This document shows positions 45,006 to 53,967 of a stretch of DNA of 64,000 nucleotides, one piece after another. The notes under the pieces are model-generated. The model was not told the origin of the DNA, did no database searches, and saw only the letters and a program-made list of their open reading frames with translations. Position numbers and translations under genes: made by a program. The DNA is taken from contig SEAC01000026.1 in NCBI GenBank assembly GCA_004173235.1, positions 1-64,000 of the forward strand, read 5' to 3'. Every line of letters starts with the position of its first letter. Within the stretch, counting starts at the first letter, position 1. The stretch is from Chitinophagaceae bacterium. GTDB taxonomy: Bacteria; Bacteroidota; Bacteroidia; Chitinophagales; Chitinophagaceae.

Positions 45006-45854
45006 ATGAAATTACAAATTGCCCAACGAAAACAGGCAAAAATTAAGATGGCCATGCAGGGCCCCAGCGGTGCTGGAAAGACAATGAGCGCTTTGCTCTT
45101 GGCCTACGGCCTTACGGGAGACTATGGCAAGGTAGCTGTAATTGACACGGAGAACTACAGTGCCTCACTCTATGCGCACTTGGGTGGCTTCTCGGTGCTA
45201 AACCTGACGGCACCTTATGAACCGGAAACATATATCAAAGCAATTCAGCTTTGCGTGGATGCTGGAATGGAGTGCATCATCATTGACTCCATTTCCCACG
45301 AATGGGAAGGGTCTGGCGGAATCTTAGACATTCATTCGAAGATGATAGGAAACAGCTTCACTAATTGGGGCAAGCTTACGCCCCGCCATAATCAGTTTGT
45401 TCAATACCTATTACAAGCGCCGGTACATATAATAGCGACTATTCGGTCAAAGCAAGAATATGTATTGGCTGAAAAGAACGGCCGAAACGTCCCCGAAAAA
45501 GTAGGAATGAAAGGGATAACACGAGATGGATTAGATTATGAATTCACCCTTGTTTTCGATTTGGACATTAAGCACTTCGCAGTGGCAACCAAGGACCGGA
45601 CTGGTCTCTACATGGACAAACCGGAACAGAAGCTCAGCCCAGATGTCGGAAAGCAAATTTACCGCTGGTGTTTAGAAGGAGTTCCAGCAGATAATCTCGC
45701 CAGTCGAATTAGTGATTGCAAAAGCCTAAGAGAGCTATTAGTGCTCTATGACCTCTATCCGCAGGAAAGAGAACAGCACAAGACCTTATTCACTGAAAAA
45801 AAGGTAGAACTCCAAGAATCACAGCAACAAAATCATCTCGAATCTCAAAATTAA
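45006..45854 (+). CDS. Sak4-like RecA-fold ATPase
   Basis: The 282-residue protein has Walker A GPSGAGKTMS at about residues 18-27, a following VAVIDTENYSASLYAHLGGF, Walker B CIIIDSISHEWEG and a sensor-like HIIATIRSKQEYVL. This matches the single-domain RecA-fold phage proteins of the Sak4 type (AAA_24) that promote single-strand annealing and recombination. It is followed by DUF3871 after a 5-bp gap and probably works with it in replication or recombination of the element. Confidence 0.8.
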   Translation: MKLQIAQRKQAKIKMAMQGPSGAGKTMSALLLAYGLTGDYGKVAVIDTENYSASLYAHLGGFSVLNLTAPYEPETYIKAIQLCVDAGMECIIIDSISHEWEGSGGILDIHSKMIGNSFTNWGKLTPRHNQFVQYLLQAPVHIIATIRSKQEYVLAEKNGRNVPEKVGMKGITRDGLDYEFTLVFDLDIKHFAVATKDRTGLYMDKPEQKLSPDVGKQIYRWCLEGVPADNLASRISDCKSLRELLVLYDLYPQEREQHKTLFTEKKVELQESQQQNHLESQN

Positions 45855-45859
45855 AAATC

Positions 45860-46855
45860 ATGAATCCTAATAATCGAATCATTCTTCATCCTACAGCTAG
45901 TAACGTACAGCAGCCTCAAATAGAACTTGCCCAATCATCAGAAAAGCCATTCATTCAAGCAAACACGGAGCCGGCAGACTTGATGGAGCTTAGACATAAT
46001 CATATTATCCCCGTTTATGTGAAGGACAACGAGCCCCTTATCAGTCATTATGACTTTATTGAGGTGGCACAGGATGCAGGTTCTATTGTTTATGGCGACG
46101 GCAGTCTTGCAAAACCGGCAATCAGGGTAAGTCACCCAATCAAGGGAAGAATACCGGAAGCTAGGAACAAGCCTGCCTCTGAGCTGCTGGAGCATGAGAA
46201 GACGCTCTATTTTGAACGAATGATGTTCCTGATAGAAATCCCCTGTAACTACGACGAAATAGGCGGAAATCGGTTAAATCTCACAATCGGTGGAGTCAAG
46301 GCGTATAACCTAGACCGGCTGTCGAATAAGAAGGGAGCTTCAGAGCATTTTAAAGTCTTTGTTGGGTTTAAAAACATGATTTGCTGTAACCTTTGCGTCA
46401 GTACAGACGGATTGATGGCAGATATCCGAGTAACATCTAAGCAAGAACTTTATAACCAGATATATGATTTGCTCTGTCGGTATAATGCCTTAGAGCATCT
46501 CACTCAGATGCAAGGGCTTAGTCAACTGAGCATTAACGAACGCCAATTTGCTCAAGTAATCGGTCGGTGCAGACTTTATCAACACCTCAGTCCGGAAGCC
46601 AAAAAAGGCATTCCTGAACTCCATTTTGGAGATAGTCAAGTGAACCAGATTTGCAGAGATTATTACCGAGATGAATCCTTTTGCCGGGATGAAAGTGGGA
46701 ACATAAACATGTGGCGAATCTTGAACTTGTTTACTGGGGCTAACAAAAGCAGCTATATTGACGGCTTCTTAGAACGTGCTAGTAATGCAAATCAGTTTGT
46801 TAGCGAATTAGCACAATGTATTAGAAACCGGAGCTACAACTGGTTCTTAGCCTAA
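45860..46855 (+). CDS. DUF3871 family protein
   Basis: The 331-residue protein matches DUF3871 along its length: HNHIIPVYVKDNEPLISHYD, IRVSHPIKGRIPEARNKPAS, NLTIGGVKAYNLDRL and a DALSLYQ-like C-terminus. DUF3871 is found mostly on Bacteroidota mobile elements. Its function is not established; the tight pairing with a Sak4-like ATPase suggests a single-strand DNA binding or recombination accessory role (inference). Confidence 0.85.
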   Translation: MNPNNRIILHPTASNVQQPQIELAQSSEKPFIQANTEPADLMELRHNHIIPVYVKDNEPLISHYDFIEVAQDAGSIVYGDGSLAKPAIRVSHPIKGRIPEARNKPASELLEHEKTLYFERMMFLIEIPCNYDEIGGNRLNLTIGGVKAYNLDRLSNKKGASEHFKVFVGFKNMICCNLCVSTDGLMADIRVTSKQELYNQIYDLLCRYNALEHLTQMQGLSQLSINERQFAQVIGRCRLYQHLSPEAKKGIPELHFGDSQVNQICRDYYRDESFCRDESGNINMWRILNLFTGANKSSYIDGFLERASNANQFVSELAQCIRNRSYNWFLA

Positions 46856-46883
46856 CCAAACTAGGTTAAGCTGTATTTTGTTT

Positions 46884-46926
46884 CAAAGGCTGAAAGTCGC
46901 CTAACGACAGTCGGCCTTTGTTCTTT
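46884..46926 (+). terminator. Terminator after DUF3871
   Basis: CAAAGGC and GCCTTTG close a 37-nt hairpin with a second inner stem (GTCG/CGAC), followed by TTCTTTT. It lies 29 bp after the stop. Confidence 0.65.
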
Positions 46927-46968
46927 TGAGACGGTTTCCTGTCAAAAAACCCCTGAAAATGAAACTAG

Positions 46969-46996
46969 AGGGCTGGCTAAGGCCGGCCCTTTCTTA
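46969..46996 (+). terminator. Second terminator before the methylase
   Basis: AGGGCTGGC and GCCGGCCCT form a 9-bp stem (one G-U) with loop TAAG, then TTCTT. It isolates the methylase gene from upstream transcription. Confidence 0.65.
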
Positions 46997-47112
46997 AACC
47001 TTTCTTTGGACCCGGCCAAGACCTATACTAACTTATTTAGCATACATTTGGCCAGAAGTTTAAAGAAGGCCAATTGATTTTTTTTCAATTCACACCTATT
47101 AAACTTAGAACA

Positions 47113-49077
47113 ATGAAGTACGGAAGAGAATTGTCAGATAACCCTTACTTTGCCCCTGTGAGTATTCTTGATTCTACTGAGAAGCGTCGGATTGAAGCCA
47201 ATAGATTATTAGACCCAACTAAAAAGTCAAAGCTTGGTCAGTTCTTCACCCCTGCACCCATATGTCAATTCATGGCGTCACTTTTTATTGACATTAGTGA
47301 TAATACCGTTCTACTCGAACCCGGATGTGGCGTAGGCTCGATGATTGCTGCTTTTACAGATGAGGCAATTCTGAGAGGTAAAACAAAAACGTGCAAGGCA
47401 TTGGCCTTTGATATTGAAAGTATTATAGAGCCGTATATCCTACAAACACTCGAAGTTTGTAAAGAGCAAGCGAACGTTTCTGGAATCAATTTTTCCTTTG
47501 AATTCAACCTACAGGACTTTATCCTGAATTTCGAACAACAGAGCACCTTATTCAATTCTCCTGAAGTGTCTCATGTTCTGATGAATCCGCCTTATAAGAA
47601 GATTAATAGCGACAGCGCTCACCGAAAAGCCTTAAGTAAGGCTGGAATTGAGACTGTCAATCTATACAGCGGCTTTGTAGCTCTGGCTATTAAGATGTTA
47701 AAGTCAGGTGGTGAGTTGGTTGCTATTATTCCACGGTCATTTTGCAATGGCCCATATTACCATGCATTCCGGAGACTAATCCTTGAAGAAACAAGCATTC
47801 AACATATTCACATTTTTGAAAGTCGAGAACAAGCTTTTAACGACGATGAAGTTTTGCAGGAAAATATAATTATTCACTGCCAAAAAGGAAGGAAGCAAGG
47901 GAAAGTAAGAATAACTAGTAGCCCAATTGCAGACTTTCATATAGACTCAGGAAGCAAAAAGATTATTGCGTCGGATATGACCTTTCGTGAAATAGAAATA
48001 GATGCCTTGGTCAAACCCAACGATAAACAACAATTCTTCCATATAGCGACATCAGAAAGTGAACAACACATTATAGATGCGCTGTCGGTATTTACGAGCT
48101 CGCTGTCTGATATAGGCGTCGAAGTAAGTACAGGGCCTGTTGTAGACTTTAGAACTAGAGACAATTTGAAGTTCGACCTTTCTCACGGGGGTGTGCCTCT
48201 CATAACTTCAAGTGACTTGAATGGAAAAATACACTGGAAAGAAAACTCTAAAAAGCCAAGCGTAATACTTGTTAATGATGCAACCAGAAGCAGCCTTTGG
48301 AAAAACTCAGGTTGCTATGTGATAGCAAAAAGGTTCAGCAGTAAGGAGGAGCGTAGAAGAATTGTTGCGGCTGTTTATGATTCATCACTGCGCTTTGACT
48401 TTATCGGATTCGACAACAAGCTCAATGTATTTCATAGTAAGAAACTCGGTATTGACCCACTGATTGCTAAAGGCCTATTTGCCTATTTGAACTGCACTTT
48501 AGTTGACAAATATTACCGTCAATTCGGAGGCCACACACAAGTAAATGCCTCTGACTTGAAAGCGCTTCACTATCCTTCACTCATTAGTCTGAGGAGAATC
48601 GGCGAAAGTGTCACAGAACTAGACACGAGTCAGGAAAAGATTGATTCAATTATTTCGAAAGAGATTTATGAGCTTGGGGGCATCCTAAAGCGTAATCCAC
48701 TATTCGTGGAAGAAAAGATTTCCCATGCAACAAAATTGCTCGGCAAAATGGGATATCTGAAAACACCTAACATTGGTAGAGCTGCGATAACCCTCCTAGC
48801 TATCACTTCCATACACCCTACCACTAAATGGAGTGAGGCAAAAGCAAATCCTATTTCAATATCCGATATTATAAACTGGTCTAGCGACGAATATGGAATC
48901 CAGTATTCAGAGACCTCAATAGAGATGTATTTAAATACTATTATTGAACCTTTTCTCGATTTAGGGATAATATCACCACTTTCAAAAGTAGGTACAAGAA
49001 ATCCTATTTTCTCGGCTACTCCGAAAGCTGTTCATGAAATACGGGGCATTCAAGTTGACAAGAAGGGTCAAGAATAA
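47113..49077 (+). CDS. N6-adenine DNA methyltransferase of a BsuBI/PstI-type system
   Basis: Start ATG 47113 (MKYGRELSDNPYF) gives 654 residues. Motif order: GQFFTPAPICQFMASLF, SAM-binding LLEPGCGVGSMIAAF, then VLMNPPYKKI, the N-P-P-Y catalytic motif of gamma-class N6-adenine methyltransferases. A long target-recognition region and a C-terminal winged-helix part follow. It lies tail to tail with a BsuBI/PstI-like endonuclease, so it should methylate and protect the same site. Confidence 0.92.
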   Translation: MKYGRELSDNPYFAPVSILDSTEKRRIEANRLLDPTKKSKLGQFFTPAPICQFMASLFIDISDNTVLLEPGCGVGSMIAAFTDEAILRGKTKTCKALAFDIESIIEPYILQTLEVCKEQANVSGINFSFEFNLQDFILNFEQQSTLFNSPEVSHVLMNPPYKKINSDSAHRKALSKAGIETVNLYSGFVALAIKMLKSGGELVAIIPRSFCNGPYYHAFRRLILEETSIQHIHIFESREQAFNDDEVLQENIIIHCQKGRKQGKVRITSSPIADFHIDSGSKKIIASDMTFREIEIDALVKPNDKQQFFHIATSESEQHIIDALSVFTSSLSDIGVEVSTGPVVDFRTRDNLKFDLSHGGVPLITSSDLNGKIHWKENSKKPSVILVNDATRSSLWKNSGCYVIAKRFSSKEERRRIVAAVYDSSLRFDFIGFDNKLNVFHSKKLGIDPLIAKGLFAYLNCTLVDKYYRQFGGHTQVNASDLKALHYPSLISLRRIGESVTELDTSQEKIDSIISKEIYELGGILKRNPLFVEEKISHATKLLGKMGYLKTPNIGRAAITLLAITSIHPTTKWSEAKANPISISDIINWSSDEYGIQYSETSIEMYLNTIIEPFLDLGIISPLSKVGTRNPIFSATPKAVHEIRGIQVDKKGQE

Positions 49078-50105
49078 TGTTCAATTATCATATGCTTTTG
49101 CGGGTCTTCAGCTATCCACACCTTACTTCCATTAGCTAGATTCCTGTTAGCGGTCTGCCGAACATAGAAATCTTTCCATGTGAGATATGTGGTAGTTGAC
49201 CCTGCAAACTTCTTATTTGATTTTTCACAGATTTTGGCCAATCCTTTTATTTTGTGTTCGTCAACTTCCCCATCACTTGTCACCGCTTCAATAAAGTAAA
49301 GGGAGTCCAGCTGAGGGTTAAATAAGATTGCATCTGGGTAAGCATCCTCTTTGCCTAATTTAATACCATACTTGTCCATGAGCTCTCGTTCTTCCTTAGA
49401 AACCCTATCTCCATCTGAATCATCTTTGTAGACCAGAATATATCCGGGTAAGAAGAATTTAGCATACAAAGAAATTGACAGCGCAATTAGGTCTTTATGT
49501 GAGCTTGCACCAGCTTTCCCCATTGAGGCTTCAGCCGCAGCAACCTGCACTTCCAAACGTTTCCGACTAGTATCGTTCGCTATCCAAGTATTAAGTTTGC
49601 TTTCAAAATCAGCGTTGCCATAGGCTTTGAGAACTTCTACGAAACCACTATTTAGTCTGTAAGCACTATTCATTGATTTCGCAGTAGTATGCCCTATGAG
49701 AAATTCATCAGGTCGCTTGAAAGTGACAGCTTCTATCACTCCAATGTCACGTAATGGCTTAATCCAGTAATCCCGACCTTCCCTATCCAGTTTTCGTCCT
49801 TTTCGCATCAGGATTCCCACATAGCCGCCAATGTGTGCAATGCTTGCTCCGTTACTAAACTTAACCGAGTCTTTCTTTGTGAAAGTAGAGGGAAGTTCAT
49901 TATCAAGCAGGCACCAAACGACGTCAATTAGGACAGAGGTTCCTTTTCCAATCTTAGTTAAGGCCATAACAACGCCCTCTTTTTGTATGCCTTGATAACT
50001 TGACTTTAGCTTGTAATCTTCTTGCAAACGCTCGAAGTAGTCCTCGACGGTTTCTTTCGACGTTTTATGTAACTTCTCTTCCGACATATCAAAAAGTGTG
50101 GTCAT
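49068..50105 (-). CDS. BsuBI/PstI-family type II restriction endonuclease
   Basis: The 345-residue protein matches the family: an N-terminal helical domain (about 20-150) and the C-terminal nuclease with YGIKLGKEDAYPDAILFNPQ, then LYFIEAVTSDGEVDEHKIKG, the PD...E-x-V catalytic core. Characterised relatives cut CTGCAG. Its stop overlaps the methylase stop by 10 bp in convergent orientation, so the two genes are independently transcribed. Confidence 0.93.
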   Translation of the reverse strand: MTTLFDMSEEKLHKTSKETVEDYFERLQEDYKLKSSYQGIQKEGVVMALTKIGKGTSVLIDVVWCLLDNELPSTFTKKDSVKFSNGASIAHIGGYVGILMRKGRKLDREGRDYWIKPLRDIGVIEAVTFKRPDEFLIGHTTAKSMNSAYRLNSGFVEVLKAYGNADFESKLNTWIANDTSRKRLEVQVAAAEASMGKAGASSHKDLIALSISLYAKFFLPGYILVYKDDSDGDRVSKEERELMDKYGIKLGKEDAYPDAILFNPQLDSLYFIEAVTSDGEVDEHKIKGLAKICEKSNKKFAGSTTTYLTWKDFYVRQTANRNLANGSKVWIAEDPQKHMIIEHYS

Positions 50106-50162
50106 CAGAATACTTATCTTAATATTAAATCTATAATTTTTTCTTAATCAGTCGATATAGCG

Positions 50163-51335
50163 CTAAGAAACCTCCAGAAGTTTCATTCGTTCAAGAAAGG
50201 AGACTTGATAATGCAACAATTCATCGAAGGTCAACAATGTTATAAACTGCGCATTAATTTGCCGCATTCGAGTGTTCAAAATATCAAGGTTTTCTTCTTT
50301 GCTTTCTGAACGACCAATCAGGAGGCTGTATTGCACTTTACTGGGCAAATATCCATATACACTCGAAATACTCTTTTTATACGCGTCTGACTCTAAGTAA
50401 TCTTTGTAATCGTTAACTTGAAATATATGGTCGATTAAAGAAGAATAAGGGCCCGGGTGGAACTTTTTTCTCTTTGTAAAGTATTCTGTCGGAAGCTTTA
50501 CTTCTACAATGCTTAAATCAGTCTGCTGACTGAAATTTGGCTTCAATGAAAAATCCGGCTGGTAAGATTCGCCATTCCCTCTTTGTAGTCTCGCTTCATA
50601 CCAATGCTGGCTATAGTTATCCCTTTTCAATAAAAATGGATACTTATTGAACACGCGATGGAATCGCTTTTCCTCGCGCTTTCCTGACCTCATCGCCCGT
50701 TTTAACTCAGAAATATATTTGTCTATCGCTATTTCTACTTGTTTAGTATTGATAGTCAGCCAATCGTAGTCAAGCTTTCTCGGCAAAAGCCTAAAGCTAT
50801 CAGATAATACGTTTGTAACCGAGTGAGCTCTGCCTCTCTTCCCTAACAGTTTCGAATAATTTACCCTTCCCGAATTATAAGCTATACCAAGACTATCTAA
50901 ATCGTCGATAACCGCTCGCCTCCAAGTTTTCACGACGCTTCTAAAATCGTCTATATAAAGTGATAATGCATCCGCCCCGGGATTGCTAATAAAATGCGAA
51001 GCTGGCTCCTTCCTAAAAGCATTCACGTTTAAGTCATTATCGACAATTAGAACAATAGGAATAGTGCAAAAGCGAAAATTACGCGACGAATATATCCGTC
51101 CATCATCCATACGAAGAGCTGATAGAAAACTCTCTATTTTTTGCAGGCCGACGTCATTCTCTGTCAGAATAATGTCCACATGGTCTTGATTACCCACTAC
51201 ATTATTCTCAAGGAAGGCACTCGCACTTTCGTACGAATTGAAAAATATGATGCTGTCAGATTCACAAAACGAACTAAGGCTATTCCTAATAGAATCGAAG
51301 CTCCAAGTATCCTTTCCGATGTAAATGACTCTCAA
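50163..51335 (-). CDS. Shedu-like DUF4263 nuclease with receiver-like N-terminus
   Basis: The frame opens with TTG 51335, directly after an in-frame TAA, and no earlier start exists. The 390-residue protein ends in a DUF4263/Shedu nuclease domain (about 215-385): EEKRFHRVFNKYPFLL, HWYEARLQ, YQPDFSLKPN, SIVEVKLPTEYF and FQVNDYKDYLESD, that is a PD..E-x-K core with the family Q. The N-terminal 150 residues alternate strands and helices like a receiver (RVIYIGKD, VDIILTEND, TIPIVLIVDND) but lack the acidic pair and Asp/Lys. Shedu is a one-gene anti-phage nuclease with variable N-terminal sensors. Confidence 0.85.
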   Translation of the reverse strand: MRVIYIGKDTWSFDSIRNSLSSFCESDSIIFFNSYESASAFLENNVVGNQDHVDIILTENDVGLQKIESFLSALRMDDGRIYSSRNFRFCTIPIVLIVDNDLNVNAFRKEPASHFISNPGADALSLYIDDFRSVVKTWRRAVIDDLDSLGIAYNSGRVNYSKLLGKRGRAHSVTNVLSDSFRLLPRKLDYDWLTINTKQVEIAIDKYISELKRAMRSGKREEKRFHRVFNKYPFLLKRDNYSQHWYEARLQRGNGESYQPDFSLKPNFSQQTDLSIVEVKLPTEYFTKRKKFHPGPYSSLIDHIFQVNDYKDYLESDAYKKSISSVYGYLPSKVQYSLLIGRSESKEENLDILNTRMRQINAQFITLLTFDELLHYQVSFLERMKLLEVS

Positions 51336-51376
51336 TGTGGTTTAGATTACTTTTTTAGACTAGCACTTATTGTCCA

Positions 51377-51640
51377 CTAATTGAGCGACAAATATTGATA
51401 CCCTACCAAGCCATTATTTATTGACGAATCCAAATACCGTACGCATAAAGCAGGGTCTTCGAAACAGCGTAAGTCAATCCAGATTTTATCTTTTTTTAGA
51501 TATTCCACATAAAAGTCGAATACCTTTTTACAAACCACAGTATAGGTTGGCCAGATTGAAAACTCACCAATCAAAGTTCCTTCAAACCAGATTTCCAGCT
51601 GAGTCTCAGCATCTAACTCAAGAAATTCATGAATTGTCAT
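51377..51640 (-). CDS. Small protein upstream of Shedu, 87 residues
   Basis: Start ATG 51640 (MTIHEFLELDAETQLEIWFE). It recalls a family of small orphan Bacteroidota proteins beginning MTxxEFxxL with a strand-rich end (FYVEYLKKDKIWIDLRCFED). It begins 85 bp after the XRE gene and ends 42 bp before Shedu, all on the same strand. It may be an accessory or immunity-like factor; the function is unknown. Confidence 0.65.
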   Translation of the reverse strand: MTIHEFLELDAETQLEIWFEGTLIGEFSIWPTYTVVCKKVFDFYVEYLKKDKIWIDLRCFEDPALCVRYLDSSINNGLVGYQYLSLN

Positions 51641-51724
51641 ACTCAAATCTATAAAAGGCAGATTTGAATGTGATGAGGGAAACACCACAAAAAGATGGTG
51701 ATTTTCCCACCATACGTGGGTTTT

Positions 51725-51955
51725 TTAAGCAGAAAACGGCAAGAAAAAGTCTTTTAAGTCAACATCAAGAGCAATTGCTAATCGGACTATGGTAGCGAGC
51801 TCGATGTTCTTTTGACCATTCTCAATTCTACTTATCTCGGTTCTATTGATACCAGATGCTAATTCTAGGTCAAGTTGAGATAGGCCACGGAGTTCCCTTA
51901 GTTGCCTTAAGCGGCTCCCAAAGGCTTTCTTTTCTAACTCGAACCTATCCTGCAT
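51725..51955 (-). CDS. XRE/Cro-type regulator, controller-protein size
   Basis: The 76-residue protein is one HTH_3 domain: LRQLRELRGLSQLDLELAS, then GINRTEISRIENGQKNIEL. Size and position upstream of nuclease genes resemble the controller (C) proteins of restriction-modification loci. It probably regulates the leftward genes (the 87-residue protein, Shedu and perhaps the endonuclease). A phage-type repressor role is also possible. Confidence 0.9.
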   Translation of the reverse strand: MQDRFELEKKAFGSRLRQLRELRGLSQLDLELASGINRTEISRIENGQKNIELATIVRLAIALDVDLKDFFLPFSA

Positions 51956-52049
51956 AAGCTGGAAAAGGTCAAAGGATTCAACACGATAAAAAGTGTGTTA
52001 TAACTCACATCTTAACCAATTTCCATAATTTCAATTAATACTCTCTATC

Positions 52050-52697
52050 ATGAACAACTCACTCGTATTTGTAAGTTTAGTATCGCTCCTCTATTCTTGT
52101 CATAATGTAAAGCCTCAGGATAGCAAGGAAGTAAATCTTATTCGACCCGTGTATCATCCATATTCTTTGGGGATGCCCATGATGGACGCCATCAGGCACG
52201 ACATGATATATCAACTTGCAGCAAAATCCCCATCGCAAGAAAATGAGCTTTCTATGCATAAGACAGCACTAGGGAAGAAATATTATGCGCGTCCAATAAT
52301 TGTGGCTGGAGATACTGATACTGCCCTATATGGACTAAGGGTAGTATATAGCATGAAGCAAGGTGAATTGAAAGACGCTGCAAAGCAGGACGTCATGTTC
52401 GTGATGGATAACAATACTAATGTTTTCGACACTGAAATAAGAGACGATGTAATTGCCAAGGTATCGGCAAAGTACGGTTCACCGGACGACGTAGACACCG
52501 TAAGTGCTATAGAGCCCACTGGCCTCCATATTCGCTACTCTTGGGTAAATAGAAACGATGTAGATGTAAGGCTTGATTACAAAGCGCAAAATCGTTTGAT
52601 GATAGGAGATTTCGTATACTATTATTCTATTGCGTTGGACTACAGATATACTGAAGCTATGTTGAAGAAAATAAATTATAGTAGCTCGAGGTACTAA
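52050..52697 (+). CDS. Hypothetical lipoprotein, 215 residues
   Basis: A lipoprotein-like signal (NNSLVFVSLVSLLYSC, Cys17) precedes a globular domain with AGDTDTALYGLRVVYSM, VSAKYGSPDDVDTV and YYYSIALDYRYTEAMLKK. No family recognised. It is divergent from the XRE gene. An envelope protein inside a defence island could be a superinfection-exclusion or accessory factor, but nothing shows this. Confidence 0.65.
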   Translation: MNNSLVFVSLVSLLYSCHNVKPQDSKEVNLIRPVYHPYSLGMPMMDAIRHDMIYQLAAKSPSQENELSMHKTALGKKYYARPIIVAGDTDTALYGLRVVYSMKQGELKDAAKQDVMFVMDNNTNVFDTEIRDDVIAKVSAKYGSPDDVDTVSAIEPTGLHIRYSWVNRNDVDVRLDYKAQNRLMIGDFVYYYSIALDYRYTEAMLKKINYSSSRY

Positions 52698-52863
52698 GTA
52701 GCGGTGTAATGCACATTGGGCGCGATTTAGCCCACCAATTATTGGCAACTTTTCAACTATTGCAATATTTGCTGACTATTGATTCCTAAACTCAGCTAAT
52801 TTCCACTCTGAAACCAAGGTTTATCCGGCAAGATGAAGGGTTCTATGCTCAAAAATAATATAT

Positions 52864-53967
52864 ATGATAGAGTACCTAAAAATTGAGGGATTTAAATCCA
52901 TTAAGAAGATGGAGCTTCCACTCAATCCAATTAATATTTTAATCGGAAGCAACGGAAGTGGCAAGTCGAATTTCGTGTCATTCTTTAAGTTAATAGCATC
53001 AATATTTGAAAGAAGGTTTCAACAATATGTTGCTGAAGAAAAGCCTGACAATATACTCTACTTCGGCAGAAAAACCACTGAGCACCTGAACGCTAAAATC
53101 ATATTTAGCAATGATGATGGGGATAACAATGCTTACAACTTTTCATTATCCCAGACCAATGAAGGAGGGCTATATATTGGTTACGAAGGGTCTGGGTTTA
53201 ACGTTAGCGTGTCAGATGATTCGCATAACTACTTTTACGAGCGAAATATCCAAGAAAGCGAATATGCAAAATCAGATTGGAAACGTCATAAGTTCCTGCA
53301 AGAGTATGTTGCATCTCTCCAAGTATTCCACTTTCATGACACCTCTTCAACATCGCTACTTAGAAGGGGATGTGATATAAACGACAATAGATTTTTGAGG
53401 CAGGATGGACGGAACTTGCCCGCCTTTTTATATCTATTGAAAGAAAGACAACCTAAGGTTTATAATAGAATACTGAAAACTATTCAGTCAGTGGCTCCTT
53501 ACATCGACAGATTTATAATTGAGCCTTCATTACTGAATCCCCGAGAGATAGAACTAAGGTGGGTTGATAAAGGAGACCCACAGTCAAACTTCTCCGCCTA
53601 TCAATTTTCAGATGGTACACTGCGTTTTATTGCATTAACCACTTTATTGTTACAACCAGACCCGCCAGAAGTAATTATTATTGATGAGCCAGAGTTGGGG
53701 CTTCACCCATTTGCCATCAACAAACTTGCGGGAATGATTAGAGTTGCCTCTTCTAAAACACAAATAATAATCTCAACCCAATCCGTCAATTTAATAGACA
53801 ACTTCCAACCAGAGGACGTCATCACCGTTGATAGGAGCGAGGAGCAGAATCAGTCGATTTTCCATCGACTAGATAATGATGTTTTAAAATTATGGTTGGA
53901 GGAGTTTAAGCTTGGTGAACTATGGCAGCGCAACATTATTAACTCTGCTCAACCATTCTCCAAATGA
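52864..53967 (+). CDS. ABC-type AAA ATPase of an AAA/TOPRIM pair
   Basis: The 367-residue protein begins IEYLKIEGFKSIKKMELPLN and has Walker A IGSNGSGKSNFVSFF, an ABC-like FSDGTLRFIALTTLLL signature, Walker B EVIIIDEPELGLHPFA and the H-loop region IIISTQSVNLID. This is the OLD/RecF-like ATPase class (AAA_21) found in many defence operons. It overlaps the next gene by 4 bp (ATGA), so the two proteins should form one system. Confidence 0.88.
   Translation: MIEYLKIEGFKSIKKMELPLNPINILIGSNGSGKSNFVSFFKLIASIFERRFQQYVAEEKPDNILYFGRKTTEHLNAKIIFSNDDGDNNAYNFSLSQTNEGGLYIGYEGSGFNVSVSDDSHNYFYERNIQESEYAKSDWKRHKFLQEYVASLQVFHFHDTSSTSLLRRGCDINDNRFLRQDGRNLPAFLYLLKERQPKVYNRILKTIQSVAPYIDRFIIEPSLLNPREIELRWVDKGDPQSNFSAYQFSDGTLRFIALTTLLLQPDPPEVIIIDEPELGLHPFAINKLAGMIRVASSKTQIIISTQSVNLIDNFQPEDVITVDRSEEQNQSIFHRLDNDVLKLWLEEFKLGELWQRNIINSAQPFSK

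Noticed and set aside
50163..51335. Response regulator (from the N-terminal fold)
   Set aside because: The acidic pocket, phosphoacceptor Asp and conserved Lys are not in the expected positions; only the strand-helix pattern is receiver-like.
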